Shown here one piece after another: positions 1-7,845 of a stretch of 64,000 nt of DNA. The notes below the pieces were generated by a model, which made no database searches, was not told the DNA's origin, and worked only from the letters and a program-made list of their open reading frames with translations. The stretch's first letter is position 1. Every line of letters begins with the position of its first letter. This stretch comes from Planctomycetota bacterium (GTDB lineage: Bacteria; Planctomycetota; MHYJ01; JACQXL01; JACQZI01), in NCBI GenBank assembly GCA_016207825.1, contig JACQZI010000038.1:30949-94948 (forward strand), read 5' to 3'. A program made the position numbers and the translations under genes.

Positions 1-514
1 CGGTATTCCATCCGCCAAACTGGTTCTGGCTGTTTTCTAAAAGATGCACGGCCTTTTTCAGGGCGTCATGCACTTCTTCATATAATGTCTCGTCTTCAAG
101 CATCCCGAATGATTCGGAAAGGAAGAGCGTCGAATAACCGTGCCCGTACATACCGGATTGCGTATCGGAGCCGGCAATGAACCCGTTTTTTAACTGGCTG
201 CCGATAATATATTTAAGCGCCCGGCGGATGTTTTCACTATATTTGCCTCGATGCGGTGTATGGCCTGAAGCCAGCCAGGTCAAGCCGGCCAAACTGGTGG
301 CGGCAACTGGATACCCGCCGCCCAGGCTGCCGTTTTTGAGTTGATGGTCGGCAAAATATTTCAATCCCTTATCAATCGCCTGGATAGCCTGCGTGGTAAT
401 TTCGGGCTGGTTACTGTTTTTATTAACCGCCTCATTAACGTTCTCGGCGCCGATAGTAAATAGGGGAATCAAACCCAGCAATAATATCCAAGAATAGACA
501 AGATGTTTTTTCAT
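1..514 (-). CDS. Secreted prenyltransferase/squalene-oxidase-repeat protein, N-terminal part only
   Basis: The frame is open from the ATG at 514 to the window edge, so the C-terminus is missing. Residues 1-22 (MKKHLVYSWILLLGL...) form a signal peptide. The rest shows alpha/alpha-toroid repeats of the prenyltransferase/squalene oxidase type: a helix with KGLKYFADHQ, then NGSLGGGYPVAATSLAG, and later QNQFGGW, the QxxxGGW signature. Planctomycetes have many secreted proteins of this kind with no enzymatic role established. The family call rests on the repeat pattern. No good Shine-Dalgarno is visible before the ATG. Confidence 0.7.
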   Translation of the reverse strand, partial: MKKHLVYSWILLLGLIPLFTIGAENVNEAVNKNSNQPEITTQAIQAIDKGLKYFADHQLKNGSLGGGYPVAATSLAGLTWLASGHTPHRGKYSENIRRALKYIIGSQLKNGFIAGSDTQSGMYGHGYSTLFLSESFGMLEDETLYEEVHDALKKAVHLLENSQNQFGGWNT

Positions 515-873
515 CAACTCTATTTTAGGAAAATTCCACCCTAAGTCAACAAAATAATTGACTACATCCCTATTGCAATATATTAAGAGCATCTAACAAA
601 ATAAATTTCTAATGCCTAAACCGTCACCATGGTCCAGACTTGCTACTGGATTCCCGCCTTTGCGGGAATGACTCCATTCTGGGACTCCCGATTATCGGGT
701 GTACCCGAATCCCGCCCCAGCGGGAGGAACGGGGCTCACTACTTCTCCCAGTCCCTCCAATAGGCAGTCATCATTGAAGGCATTCTCAAATTCGCTATGT
801 TCGAAGTTTGCGGCTCCTTGATGTCAGCGTGATATCACCGCGTGACTAAATTTCGTTACAGAGGGGGGAGCAT
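515..873. other. Gene-free stretch with dispersed palindromic repeats
   Basis: No open frame of note. At about 640-735 it holds GC-rich inverted repeats of two types that recur in this window: the motif GATTCCCGC..GCGGGAATGA and the motif ATCGGGTGTACCCGAAT followed by CCCGCCCCAGCGGGAGGAAC. Related copies lie at 4085-4192, 25085-25120 and 30010-30060. A degenerate 21-bp edge copy of the following array can be seen at 853-873. Confidence 0.6.
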
Positions 874-1137
874 CCGTTAGAAGGGTGGACTATAACCGTT
901 AGAGGCAGGGAGAGTAACCGTTAGAAGCGGGGAGTATCACCGTTAGAGGCGGGGGATTCTTCCACTTAAGATAGGGAGTATATCCGTTGGAGGGGTGGAC
1001 TACAACCGTTAGAGGATCGGGTAATAACCGTTATAGGCGGGGAGTATTACCGTTAGAAACGGGGGATTCTTCCATTTAAGATAGGGAGTATATCCGTTAG
1101 AGACGGGGAGAGGTAAGGTTAGAGGCGGGGGGAGGTA
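874..1137. repeat. Tandem array 1: 12 in-phase units of 22 bp with a 110-bp super-repeat
   Basis: Units start at 874, 896, 918, 940, 962, 984, 1006, 1028, 1050, 1072, 1094 and 1116, exactly 22 bp apart without an indel. Most begin CCGTTAGAGGCGGGG. The units at 962 and 1072 are a divergent type beginning CCACTTAAG or CCATTTAAG. Units 1-5 resemble units 6-10 one by one (874 with 984, 896 with 1006, 918 with 1028, 940 with 1050, 962 with 1072), so five units were duplicated as a 110-bp block. There are no spacers, and 22 is not a multiple of three, so it is neither CRISPR nor coding. Confidence 0.9.
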
Positions 1138-1151
1138 GTCCCCCCTCTTTA

Positions 1152-1262
1152 TTACTCCTTAATTTTCCTGGGGTTAGAATTTCGCTTAAATTGCTTTTTC
1201 AATGTCGCCAGACGCTGGTAAAGCGCCTCAGTCGTGCGATTCAGTATTGCCGCGGCCTTTTT
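1152..1262 (-). pseudogene. Fragment resembling the C-terminal helix-turn-helix of an ECF sigma factor
   Basis: The last 36 codons of a frame ending at 1152 read KKAAAILNRTTEALYQRL followed by a basic tail. This pattern resembles region 4 of ECF-type sigma factors (xxAAxxLxRTxxAxxQRLxxLRK). The frame is closed by stops just upstream and has no start or signal of its own, so I read it as a relic. It could also be a remnant of another helix-turn-helix protein. Confidence 0.35.
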
Positions 1263-1299
1263 TATATCCTAATCGCAGGCGAAAAAGACGCCTAACCAG

Positions 1300-1471
1300 T
1301 GCATGGCCGTCGAATCCGGCATGCCCAAACGGTAAAATATCCGCATAGACAATATTATTATCCGTGTCAATCATCTAGTTCGGTAACTTTTCCCATTTAG
1401 CATCGGTCTGCATCATAACGGTACATCACCAGCGTCGCCTCCGAAATGGAATTATTAGCATTTATCATCAT
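1300..1471 (-). pseudogene. Frameshifted relic of a secreted-protein C-terminal module
   Basis: Reading downward from 1471, one frame gives NSISEATLVMYRYDAD, then a +1 shift gives AKWEKLPN, an in-frame TAG, and IDTDNNIVYADILPFG. The order (..LxLYRYD..W..LP..xIDTxNNxVxAxIxxFG) is a familiar C-terminal beta-module of large extracellular proteins. One frameshift and one stop in under 60 codons mark it as decayed. The stretch 1472-1714 to its right holds nothing I recognise. Confidence 0.4.
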
Positions 1472-1714
1472 CCGTATATTTAATGCAAAGCCTGGCAGGT
1501 TTTATAAGCGTCGCGCTGTTTAATAAGATAATAGTAGAGGCGGAAACCACGAATAATCGGGACCTTCAGCCGTATGGGGTAGGATATCCCGGAATGGGGC
1601 ATTTCGGGGTTTTCCCTGAAGGGACACCCGACGGTACGCCCCACGTGCGGCGCTGACAGCCGAGGGGCTAATTAGAAGTCTCCGTAGGAGTGTTTTTATC
1701 GTAGATGCTGGGCG

Positions 1715-2581
1715 TTACTTCATTTCGTGGGCGGGTGGCTGTTCCACTTCGCCTTGTTCCGGAGACGCCTCATTATTAGAATTGCCGGTAGGGAATCCCG
1801 CTCCGCTTTGCTCCGGGAACGCACCATCTTTAAGATTGTCGGTAGGTGCGGGCTCATACGTCTGGTCTATCCTGGGAACAAGGGCACGAACTATTTTATC
1901 TATGGCGAACCTTAATTGCCTGCCGGCGGCGGATTGGTCTATCTTTACCGCGCCTTTGGTATCAATATAATACCTATTCATCCCAAAGCGGAAACTGCTT
2001 GCCTTTTCCTCGCGCCGTATTTCGCCCGTTCCGGCGAAAAGGATTTCCGCTGTATCAGTCCGGATTATCCGCGCGTCCACCGCCATGAATATGGAGAGGA
2101 TATAGGTTTTCTTACCGACTTCCAAAGCAGGCATCTTATTTATCGAAGGGAGCCCGACAGCAGTCCCGGACTGCGTTTCCTTTATCTCAAAATCCGTGAT
2201 GGCGCCGGTGAGTATCAGGTCCACTCCCAAAATTTTTCCCGCCTTAACCGCGGTTTCCGTGTCAACAATGCCTTCCATCTTCTGCTCGACAAGGAGCGCG
2301 TCCAGCCGCTCGCGTTCGACCACTACGAAACGCCCGGTATTCACCAGAAGCGTCGTGGCAATATCCACCGAGATTGAACCGAGGTCGGAATTGGTATGAG
2401 TCTGGTTGGTTTTATCCTTGAAAGGGATTACGGCAATGCGCTTTTTGACAAATCCTTCCGGAGGCGGTGAGTACGTGCCCACCAGTGTTTTATCCTCCCT
2501 GAATTCGCTTGACACCTCGGTCGTAGCGCAACCGGAAACAATAACAAACGCAATAAGGGAAACAATGATTATGTATTTCAT
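1715..2581 (-). CDS. CsgG/HfaB-family lipoprotein (first of a tandem pair)
   Basis: A 288-residue lipoprotein: MKYIIIVSLIAFVIVSGC ends in a lipobox with Cys18. The body matches the CsgG family: RIAVIPFKDKT at the first strand, DLGSISVDIATTLLVNTGRF, then VVERERLDALLVEQ and a LTGAITDFEIKE strand. CsgG proteins form outer-membrane export channels in curli systems, but the wider family includes many lipoproteins of unknown role, and no curli subunit genes lie nearby. I chose the ATG at 2581 over the GTG at 2596 because it begins the signal peptide and has GGTGG upstream. The C-terminal 40 residues are Pro/Glu/Asn-rich. It follows its paralogue at 2637 by 55 bp and is probably co-transcribed. Confidence 0.8.
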   Translation of the reverse strand: MKYIIIVSLIAFVIVSGCATTEVSSEFREDKTLVGTYSPPPEGFVKKRIAVIPFKDKTNQTHTNSDLGSISVDIATTLLVNTGRFVVVERERLDALLVEQKMEGIVDTETAVKAGKILGVDLILTGAITDFEIKETQSGTAVGLPSINKMPALEVGKKTYILSIFMAVDARIIRTDTAEILFAGTGEIRREEKASSFRFGMNRYYIDTKGAVKIDQSAAGRQLRFAIDKIVRALVPRIDQTYEPAPTDNLKDGAFPEQSGAGFPTGNSNNEASPEQGEVEQPPAHEMK

Positions 2582-2636
2582 AGGATTATCCACCACCCAG
2601 GATTATTTTCACGGCGCGGGATAAGTTTTGCCAGAA

Positions 2637-3341
2637 TTATCTGGAGAATTCCTTATCCACCTGAGGGATTATTTCCTTAAGCATATCATCCAGGGCCATA
2701 CGCATCTGCTTGCCCGCAACAGATTGTTCCAGCCGGACATAGCCGCCCGGAGCTATGCCTAAAATACCGGTGGATGTCACGTCTTCGTTACGACTGATTT
2801 CACCCGAGCCGGCGGCAACGATTTCCCCGCTGGTCGCATCGATAATGCGGCCGTCCACAGCGAGTTCAATATGGAGTTTTTGCATCTTGACTCCGCCGAC
2901 AAGGAAAAACGTCCCGCTTTTGGTTTCCTTGACTTCCCAGTTGGTTACGGAGCCGAGGAAAATATACTGTGCGCCCAGCATTTTACCCAATCTCACGGCG
3001 GTTTCACCATCAATCAAGCCTTTGTCCGCCAGCCCCTGTTCCGCGATAAGGGCATCAATACGCTCCCGCTCGATTATCCTGAACCTGCCCGTATTAAACG
3101 CGAGTGTCGTCAGCTGGTCAACGGCAATATTGCCGACTTGCCCCTTTATGGGACTATTTACGGTTTTATCCTTGAATTCGATTATGGCGACACGCTTAGG
3201 CTGGAAATTCGCGGGTGGCGGCGCGAATTTCGTGATGGGGGTTTCATCGGATGAATACGAGGAAGACACCCCTGTCGTCCCGCACCCAACCATCGTTATC
3301 AAGGCTCCCGCCAACAACAGCATGAGGCTTAGCTTTTTCAT
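2637..3341 (-). CDS. CsgG/HfaB-family lipoprotein (second of a tandem pair)
   Basis: A 234-residue protein starting MKKLSLMLLLAGALITMVGC with the lipid-anchored Cys at 20. It is paralogous to the next gene downstream: KRVAIIEFKDKT, GNIAVDQLTTLAFNTGRF, IIERERIDALIAEQG and FLGSVTNWEVKETKSG align with the same blocks there. The ATG at 3341 is preceded by AAGGGGGAAAATT, a good ribosome site, so the longer frame to 3374 is unlikely. A consensus promoter lies at 3388-3416. It probably sits in the periplasmic face of the outer membrane; the substrate or partner is unknown. Confidence 0.8.
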   Translation of the reverse strand: MKKLSLMLLLAGALITMVGCGTTGVSSSYSSDETPITKFAPPPANFQPKRVAIIEFKDKTVNSPIKGQVGNIAVDQLTTLAFNTGRFRIIERERIDALIAEQGLADKGLIDGETAVRLGKMLGAQYIFLGSVTNWEVKETKSGTFFLVGGVKMQKLHIELAVDGRIIDATSGEIVAAGSGEISRNEDVTSTGILGIAPGGYVRLEQSVAGKQMRMALDDMLKEIIPQVDKEFSR

Positions 3342-3387
3342 AATTTTCCCCCTTTCTTGTCCCCCGATTAACATCGGTGAGATTTAC

Positions 3388-3416
3388 ATTATATGTATAT
3401 TATATCTCGAAATCAA
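3388..3416 (-). promoter_or_regulatory. Sigma70-type promoter for the CsgG-like pair
   Basis: Minus-strand TTGATT (3416-3411), 17-bp spacer, TATAAT (3393-3388). It overlaps the 3' end of the upstream gene and would start transcription near 3381, about 40 nt before the ATG at 3341. Confidence 0.6.
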
Positions 3417-3939
3417 AAAGCTTGGCAAACTGGTCTTTCAAGCCGGTTAATTCCTCGTCCGTAATAGCCATCTCAGGAACTTCATAAATTTTCCCGTCCG
3501 GAATCCGTTCGAAAACCAGATACGGCTGATTATCCCCGCCCGCCAGTGAGGCAGGCTTAACGATATTTTCCTTTATTTTCAGTATCTTTCTCCTCAAGAG
3601 CACGAGCGAAAAGAGATAAATAATCTTCGGGCGCAGCGCCTCATCAACCTCAACAGGCTTATCCTGGACGGGAGCAATGAGGTTTTCAAAGAATTCCACC
3701 AGTATTTCGCGCGGGGTTTTAGGCTGTATTTTCTTCGTTACCTGTGTGCGCCAGAAAGAGAAAACGCCCTGGGATTTGCTTTCCCAGCAGGCGCCGCAGT
3801 AATCATTGCGCAAGAACTGTTCCGCCGATTTCTTTGTTTCATCAAGCAACAAAGCCGAAAAAAGGTATTCCCCTTCCGCCACCGGCTTAGTGCAGGAAGA
3901 ACATATTTTCTTTCCTTTTCCGAATTCCCAATCCGCCAT
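3400..3939 (-). CDS. Hypothetical protein with a two-CxxC zinc-binding N-terminus
   Basis: 179 residues, no signal peptide. Two CxxC pairs (Cys13/Cys16 and Cys48/Cys51) suggest a structural zinc site of treble-clef or knuckle type. The middle (residues 75-135) is predicted helical with a basic patch LLRRKILKIKENIVK, and the C-terminus is acidic. I do not recognise the family. AAGAAGGCG upstream of the ATG at 3939 serves as a ribosome site. It lies upstream of the CsgG-like pair on the same strand, but these have their own promoter. Confidence 0.6.
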   Translation of the reverse strand: MADWEFGKGKKICSSCTKPVAEGEYLFSALLLDETKKSAEQFLRNDYCGACWESKSQGVFSFWRTQVTKKIQPKTPREILVEFFENLIAPVQDKPVEVDEALRPKIIYLFSLVLLRRKILKIKENIVKPASLAGGDNQPYLVFERIPDGKIYEVPEMAITDEELTGLKDQFAKLFDFEI

Positions 3940-4214
3940 ATTTCAACGCCTTCTTTAGCAAGCAAATTAAGTCCCGTTCCTTCCGTCGGGGGTACCCCCT
4001 ATTATATCGAATACCCGCAGGGGACAGCTAATACAGCTGATTTAAAACAATTATTAGTCTTTTACCTTCTGCTTAATCCGCCCTCTACGAGGAATCCCTA
4101 TTTATCGGGTGTCCCCGAATCCCGCCCCGTTCCACGGGACCCCGATTATTGGGAGTCCCCGAAGGGGGCAAAGCGGGAGGAGCGGGGCTAAATCAGCTTA
4201 CAGGATATTTATTA
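3940..4214. repeat. Intergenic palindromic repeat cluster
   Basis: No gene. From about 4085 to 4192 there are stacked GC-rich inverted repeats: ATCGGGTGTCCCCGAATC, a CCCGCCCCG/CGGGAC block, ATTGGGAGTCCCCGAAGG and AAAGCGGGAGGAGCGGGG. The same ATCGGG..GTCCCCGAA core appears inside rsmA (about 50924) and cysS (about 53044). Confidence 0.7.
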
Positions 4215-5276
4215 TTATTCCAGATATTTATCCTTGTTTTCCGCCCACCATCTTTTCCACACTTCCGGCCGGCCACCCAGGCGCTTGCCGGTAATCTGGT
4301 TAAGAGAAACAAGCGCCGCGTCGATAAGTTCCGGCTTATCGGTGCGGTCAAGAAGGCTTATAAGCGTGGGCAAGCAAGCCAGGTCCCTGATAAGCCCCAG
4401 CGCCTTGATGCTGTTCTGCTTGACGAAATCATCCGGGTCGTTCAATCCTTTTATGACATAATCATAAGATCTGTCATCCACGAATTTACCGAGCGACAGG
4501 GCGGCTTCTGCCCTGACCTGCCAGCGCGCATCTTTCAGCATCATTTCCCCAAGCTTATCAATCCAGTAATCCATGCCTGATTCACCCAGGGAATCTATCA
4601 TCGTCAGTGAAACGGTCAGCGAAGAGTCGGGGGAATTTATTATATCCATCACCGCGCCTTCGGCAATACCGCCCATTTCCGCAATTGATAAAGTAAGTTG
4701 GCGGATAATATCCGCATTCTTGATTGATTTAAGGACCATCAGAGCCGGCTTTAAAACAGCTTTTCCCGATGAGCTGATTTGCTCTCTTGCCCACGTATGT
4801 ATAACCATATCCGTGGCTAAAAATTTATATGTCAAAAGCTGGACCATGGCGATCAGGGCTTCGGGTCCCAGCTGGACCAGCGCCTGGCGCGCCTTGTTCC
4901 ATTCGGAAAGCGAGGGTATTTCAAACCGCTCAAGTGCCTTGATTGTTTTCCCTTCCCTGACCAAAGCATCACGCGCCGCATCGGCAATACGCTTATCGGA
5001 ATTCGTTAAATCAGACATTAAATGGGCCAGGTGCACAGGCATGGTCAGCTGTTTCAATCCTTCCTGGGCCTTTTTCCTTTCTTCCGAAGATTCGCTGCCG
5101 AGCAATATGAATAAATCAGCGGCATATTTCGCCCGTTTTGCATCGGAAAGGATAAACGGCGTGGTGAGAATCGCTTCAGGCGGCGTTTCCGAGGCAACCG
5201 GTTTTTCAGGCGGAGCCGAACATCCGCCCAAAACCAGCACCAAACAAACTAACGCCAAAGAAATATGCATCCTCAT
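4215..5276 (-). CDS. HEAT-repeat lipoprotein
   Basis: 353 residues. MRMHISLALVCLVLVLGGC is a lipoprotein signal with Cys19. The remainder is all-helical with HEAT/PBS-lyase-type repeats, clearest at the C-terminus: ARWQVRAEAALSLGKF, DPDDFVKQNSIKALGLI, then LPTLISLLDRTDKPELI. Such repeats serve as scaffolds for protein binding; no catalytic motif is visible. It ends the scpB operon: its ATG overlaps the stop of the cyclodeaminase gene by 4 bp, indicating translational coupling. Confidence 0.75.
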   Translation of the reverse strand: MRMHISLALVCLVLVLGGCSAPPEKPVASETPPEAILTTPFILSDAKRAKYAADLFILLGSESSEERKKAQEGLKQLTMPVHLAHLMSDLTNSDKRIADAARDALVREGKTIKALERFEIPSLSEWNKARQALVQLGPEALIAMVQLLTYKFLATDMVIHTWAREQISSSGKAVLKPALMVLKSIKNADIIRQLTLSIAEMGGIAEGAVMDIINSPDSSLTVSLTMIDSLGESGMDYWIDKLGEMMLKDARWQVRAEAALSLGKFVDDRSYDYVIKGLNDPDDFVKQNSIKALGLIRDLACLPTLISLLDRTDKPELIDAALVSLNQITGKRLGGRPEVWKRWWAENKDKYLE

Positions 5277-5890
5277 AAATAATCTTTTAACTCGTTAAGA
5301 AGCGTATTCTGCCGGTTGATTAATTCTTTTACTTCTTTTTCCGTTTTTGCGATTACGGCCTTATCCTTGATAGAAACGAAATTGGCATTTACGTTCATCA
5401 GGCAGCCGTTGAATGCGGACTGGCTCAATAATATCGCTACGCCGAAATCGCTTTTTACATTCAGGTTAAACTTAAGGCAATCCCCTATTCCTTTAAGGCA
5501 TTCAAGGTTTTCAAGGACGGCCCGCATCCCTTTTAAAGGAACATCCATTGCACCAATTAGTGCAGATTGTATTTTTTTACTGCGCAATGTTTTCTCTTTT
5601 TCCATTTCCTTAGGGTTTTTATAAGCATTCATCACGCTTTCATAAGCTAGGCAGTCTTTTTCCGAAAGACTTAAAAGCTCCCGGCTTTTCTTACGGAAAA
5701 ACCCGCTGGCTTTTTTAAGAAGCTTTGCCTGCTCTGCAGGGGATTTTTTGATAATGATATCGCAAACCATTTTACCCAATGCCGAAGCCATCGCCCCGGC
5801 AAATGCGGAAGCATTACCCCCGCCCGGCACGGCATTTGACGAGCCCAATAAATCCAGGTATTTCTGTAACGGCATTGGGGGATATTTCAT
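5273..5890 (-). CDS. Cyclodeaminase/cyclohydrolase family protein (FTCD_C fold)
   Basis: 205 residues, the normal length for stand-alone members of the formiminotetrahydrofolate cyclodeaminase family. The N-terminal helix and glycine loop are typical: YLDLLGSSNAVPGGGNASAF, then AGAMASALGKMVCDI. Later, helices carry KGMRAVLENLECLKGIGDC and VGV-like AILLSQSAFNGCLMNVNANF, the family's dimerising helix. Known members act in one-carbon/folate metabolism (formimino-THF or methenyl-THF conversion); which reaction applies here cannot be told. It overlaps scpB upstream and the HEAT lipoprotein downstream by 4 bp each. Confidence 0.8.
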   Translation of the reverse strand: MKYPPMPLQKYLDLLGSSNAVPGGGNASAFAGAMASALGKMVCDIIIKKSPAEQAKLLKKASGFFRKKSRELLSLSEKDCLAYESVMNAYKNPKEMEKEKTLRSKKIQSALIGAMDVPLKGMRAVLENLECLKGIGDCLKFNLNVKSDFGVAILLSQSAFNGCLMNVNANFVSIKDKAVIAKTEKEVKELINRQNTLLNELKDYL

Positions 5891-6405
5891 TTTAATTCGA
5901 CCGGTTTAGGCAGATCCTGAAGGGAATTAAGACCGAGCAATTCCAGAAACTTGGGGGCGGTGCCGTAAAGAATCGGATGGCCCAATTCCTCGGAACGGCC
6001 GGCCATTTTAACCAGCCCTTTTTCCATAAGCGCCCTGACAATGGCGCTGGAATCCACACCGCGAATAGATTCTATCTCAGCCCGGATAACCGGCTGTTTA
6101 TAGGCGATGATGGATAAAACCTCCATGGCGGCATTGGAAAGCTTGGTTTCCTCGCGCTGGATATTAAGTTTGGCAAGCCACTCTCGGTAATCCGGCTTGG
6201 TGCGCATCTGGAATCCGCCGGCAATTTCCTGGATAAAAAACGCCCTGTTCTGCGCCTCGTATTCCTTATTAAGTTCGCTTATCGCCTCCTTAACCGCGGG
6301 AAGCGCTACATCGCCGATGACATTTTTAATCTTGTTGGCGGGCAGGGATTCTTCAGTGGCAAAGAGCAAGGCTTCTACGATTTTCTTGACTTCAAAAAGT
6401 TCCAT
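5887..6405 (-). CDS. scpB: Segregation and condensation protein ScpB
   Basis: 172 residues, a little short for ScpB. Tandem winged helices are seen: KIVEALLFATEESLPANKI at the start, and the conserved LSIIAYKQPVIRAEIESIRG followed by SSAIVRALMEKGLV in the second domain. ScpB is the kleisin-associated subunit of the bacterial SMC condensin, binding ScpA. scpA is not in this window. First gene of a three-gene operon with 4-bp overlaps. No Shine-Dalgarno precedes the ATG, and the promoter at 6413-6442 would begin transcription within a base or two of it. Confidence 0.88.
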   Translation of the reverse strand: MELFEVKKIVEALLFATEESLPANKIKNVIGDVALPAVKEAISELNKEYEAQNRAFFIQEIAGGFQMRTKPDYREWLAKLNIQREETKLSNAAMEVLSIIAYKQPVIRAEIESIRGVDSSAIVRALMEKGLVKMAGRSEELGHPILYGTAPKFLELLGLNSLQDLPKPVELK

Positions 6406-6412
6406 AAGACGT

Positions 6413-6442
6413 TATAAAACTAAAATCGCCCTGTTTTGTCAA
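6413..6442 (-). promoter_or_regulatory. Promoter of the scpB operon, start site next to the ATG
   Basis: Minus-strand TTGACA (6442-6437), 18-bp spacer, TTTATA (6418-6413). The predicted start is near 6406 while the scpB ATG is at 6405, implying a leaderless transcript. Confidence 0.5.
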
Positions 6443-6564
6443 ATGAATAATAATTTTATTTGGGCTTTCCGGGCAAGGGCGTCTAAATTACGGACAGGGA
6501 ATCCCCCGAAAGGGTTCGCGGGGTATTTATTATTCGGGCGGCTCGTATTAGCTAAACGGCCGGA

Positions 6565-6843
6565 TTAATATCTTTTTCCGAAATCTTTTCTCGGACCGCC
6601 GCCGCCTTCTCTGGGCGGGCGGGCTTCATCAATTCTCATCTGGCGTCCTTTGAATTCCTGCCCGTCAAGAGCGGCTTTCGCGGCTTCGGCTTCTGCCGGA
6701 GAACCCATCTCAACAAAACCGAATCCCTTGCCCTGTATGATATTGACGCTGTTGACTGTTCCATGCGCCGTAAAAAGGCCCTTTAGTTCTTCGTTAGTCA
6801 CCTCGTAGCTGAGGTTTCCTACATATAATTTATTCCCTTGCAT
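6565..6843 (-). CDS. Small RRM-domain RNA-binding protein
   Basis: 92 residues from the ATG at 6843, which has AAGAAGGAG just upstream; the longer frame to 6867 would place the ribosome site inside the gene. One RNA recognition motif fills residues 4-80, with RNP2 KLYVGNLS and RNP1 GKGFGFVEM carrying the aromatic contact residues. The tail is Gly/Arg-rich (REGGGGPRKDFGKRY). Proteins of this layout are known from cyanobacteria and many other bacteria, often cold-induced, and bind single-stranded RNA. Own promoter at 6960-6988 and a structured leader of about 110 nt. Confidence 0.88.
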   Translation of the reverse strand: MQGNKLYVGNLSYEVTNEELKGLFTAHGTVNSVNIIQGKGFGFVEMGSPAEAEAAKAALDGQEFKGRQMRIDEARPPREGGGGPRKDFGKRY

Positions 6844-6894
6844 GAGAAAACTCCTTCTTATTAACAACTTATTCGGGAAACAACTTAAACAGGA

Positions 6895-6930
6895 CCGGTT
6901 AAATTACCCGCCTCCTTTCGCTTTAACCGG
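6895..6930 (-). promoter_or_regulatory. Leader hairpin of the RRM gene with a Shine-Dalgarno-like loop
   Basis: A perfect 9-bp inverted repeat, CCGGTTAAA at 6895-6903 and TTTAACCGG at 6922-6930, encloses an 18-nt loop. In the minus-strand transcript the loop reads GCGAAAGGAGGCGGGTAA, holding AAAGGAGG, a perfect anti-16S sequence that precedes no start codon. It lies about 50-85 nt upstream of the RRM start and may be a protein-binding or ribosome-standby site. Confidence 0.45.
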
Positions 6931-6959
6931 GTTATGTTCAATTCCCTTTTCTTTTTAGG

Positions 6960-6988
6960 AGTATAACAAAGAGGATTCCCTGTGTCAA
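6960..6988 (-). promoter_or_regulatory. Consensus promoter of the RRM gene
   Basis: Minus-strand TTGACA (6988-6983), 17-bp spacer, TATACT (6965-6960). The start would be near 6953, giving a leader of about 110 nt. Confidence 0.65.
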
Positions 6989-7092
6989 GAAGATTTTCCA
7001 GGAACAGCCAAATTAATTTGTAATCGGGAAGCGCCCGGAATTCTTAATTATTTTGACATGGCGCAGGGCGAATCGTAAAATTCCCCGATATT

Positions 7093-7728
7093 ATGGCTGC
7101 CCATCCAAAGAAACAAAATGCCATCCTGCTCATCGGACCAACCGGTTCCGGCAAAACACCGCTAGGGAATTTCATGGAAAAGAAAAGCTGGCAAGGCCGG
7201 CGATGCCGCCACTTCGATTTCGGAGAAAACCTGCGCCGTATCGCCGTCGGCAGATCATCTTCCATGTTCAACAGGAAAGAAACTGCTTTTATCCGCGATA
7301 TACTCTCTTCGGGCGCGCTTTTAAAGGATAAAGATTTTCTCGTTGCCGCCAAGACATTGAAATATTTCATAAAAAAGAAACGCGTCAAACCGGATGATTT
7401 CATTATCCTGAACGGGCTGCCCCGCCATACCGGGCAAGCAAAAGTAATGGCAAAAACGGTTGATATCAAAATGCTGATTAGCCTTGTTTCATCGCCGGAA
7501 ACTATCCTTAAAAGAATAAAAACCAATGCCGGCGGAGACAGGAAAGGGAGAACGGATGATAATATAGAATCTGTAGCTAAAAAACTGGAGCTATTCAGGA
7601 AGCACACAGTCTCATTAATTGAATATTACCGTAAACTGGGCGTAAAAATCGCTTCGGTTACCGTATCCGCACGCACCAAACCTAAAAACATACTGAACAC
7701 CCTGGAACAGGAACAAAACCGGCTATAA
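7093..7728 (+). CDS. Adenylate-kinase-family nucleoside monophosphate kinase
   Basis: 211 residues. The P-loop GPTGSGKT is at residues 15-22, NGLPRHTGQA near 115 corresponds to the DGFPRxxxQA motif of adenylate kinases, and KGRTDDN near 150 to the GRxDD motif. There is no zinc-lid cysteine set. The sequence is diverged, so the nucleotide preference is uncertain; it may be an accessory NMP kinase, not the housekeeping Adk. The ribosome site before the ATG is weak. Confidence 0.7.
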   Translation: MAAHPKKQNAILLIGPTGSGKTPLGNFMEKKSWQGRRCRHFDFGENLRRIAVGRSSSMFNRKETAFIRDILSSGALLKDKDFLVAAKTLKYFIKKKRVKPDDFIILNGLPRHTGQAKVMAKTVDIKMLISLVSSPETILKRIKTNAGGDRKGRTDDNIESVAKKLELFRKHTVSLIEYYRKLGVKIASVTVSARTKPKNILNTLEQEQNRL

Positions 7729-7765
7729 AATAATAATTAAGAAAAAATAATTATTTGCAAAACTT

Positions 7766-7794
7766 TTGCCTGTTTTAGGTGTATTATATATAAG
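7766..7794 (+). promoter_or_regulatory. Probable promoter of the thioredoxin-fold gene
   Basis: TTGCCT (7766-7771), 17-bp spacer, TATAAG (7789-7794), in an AT-rich gap 50 bp before the gene at 7846. Confidence 0.4.
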
Positions 7795-7845
7795 AGAGAA
7801 TTATATACCAATATAACCCCATCTTCAAATAAGGAGGAGACGTTT

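Noticed and set aside
874..1137. Arrays as repetitive coding sequence
   Set aside because: 22 bp is not a multiple of three, all frames are broken by stops, and there are no start or ribosome sites.
2582..2596. GTG start at 2596 for the first CsgG-like gene
   Set aside because: The ATG at 2581 begins a proper lipoprotein signal and has its ribosome site inside the longer frame.
3738..3965. Alternative frame over the zinc-knuckle gene
   Set aside because: It overlaps the better-supported gene at 3400-3939, has no motif and ends abruptly.
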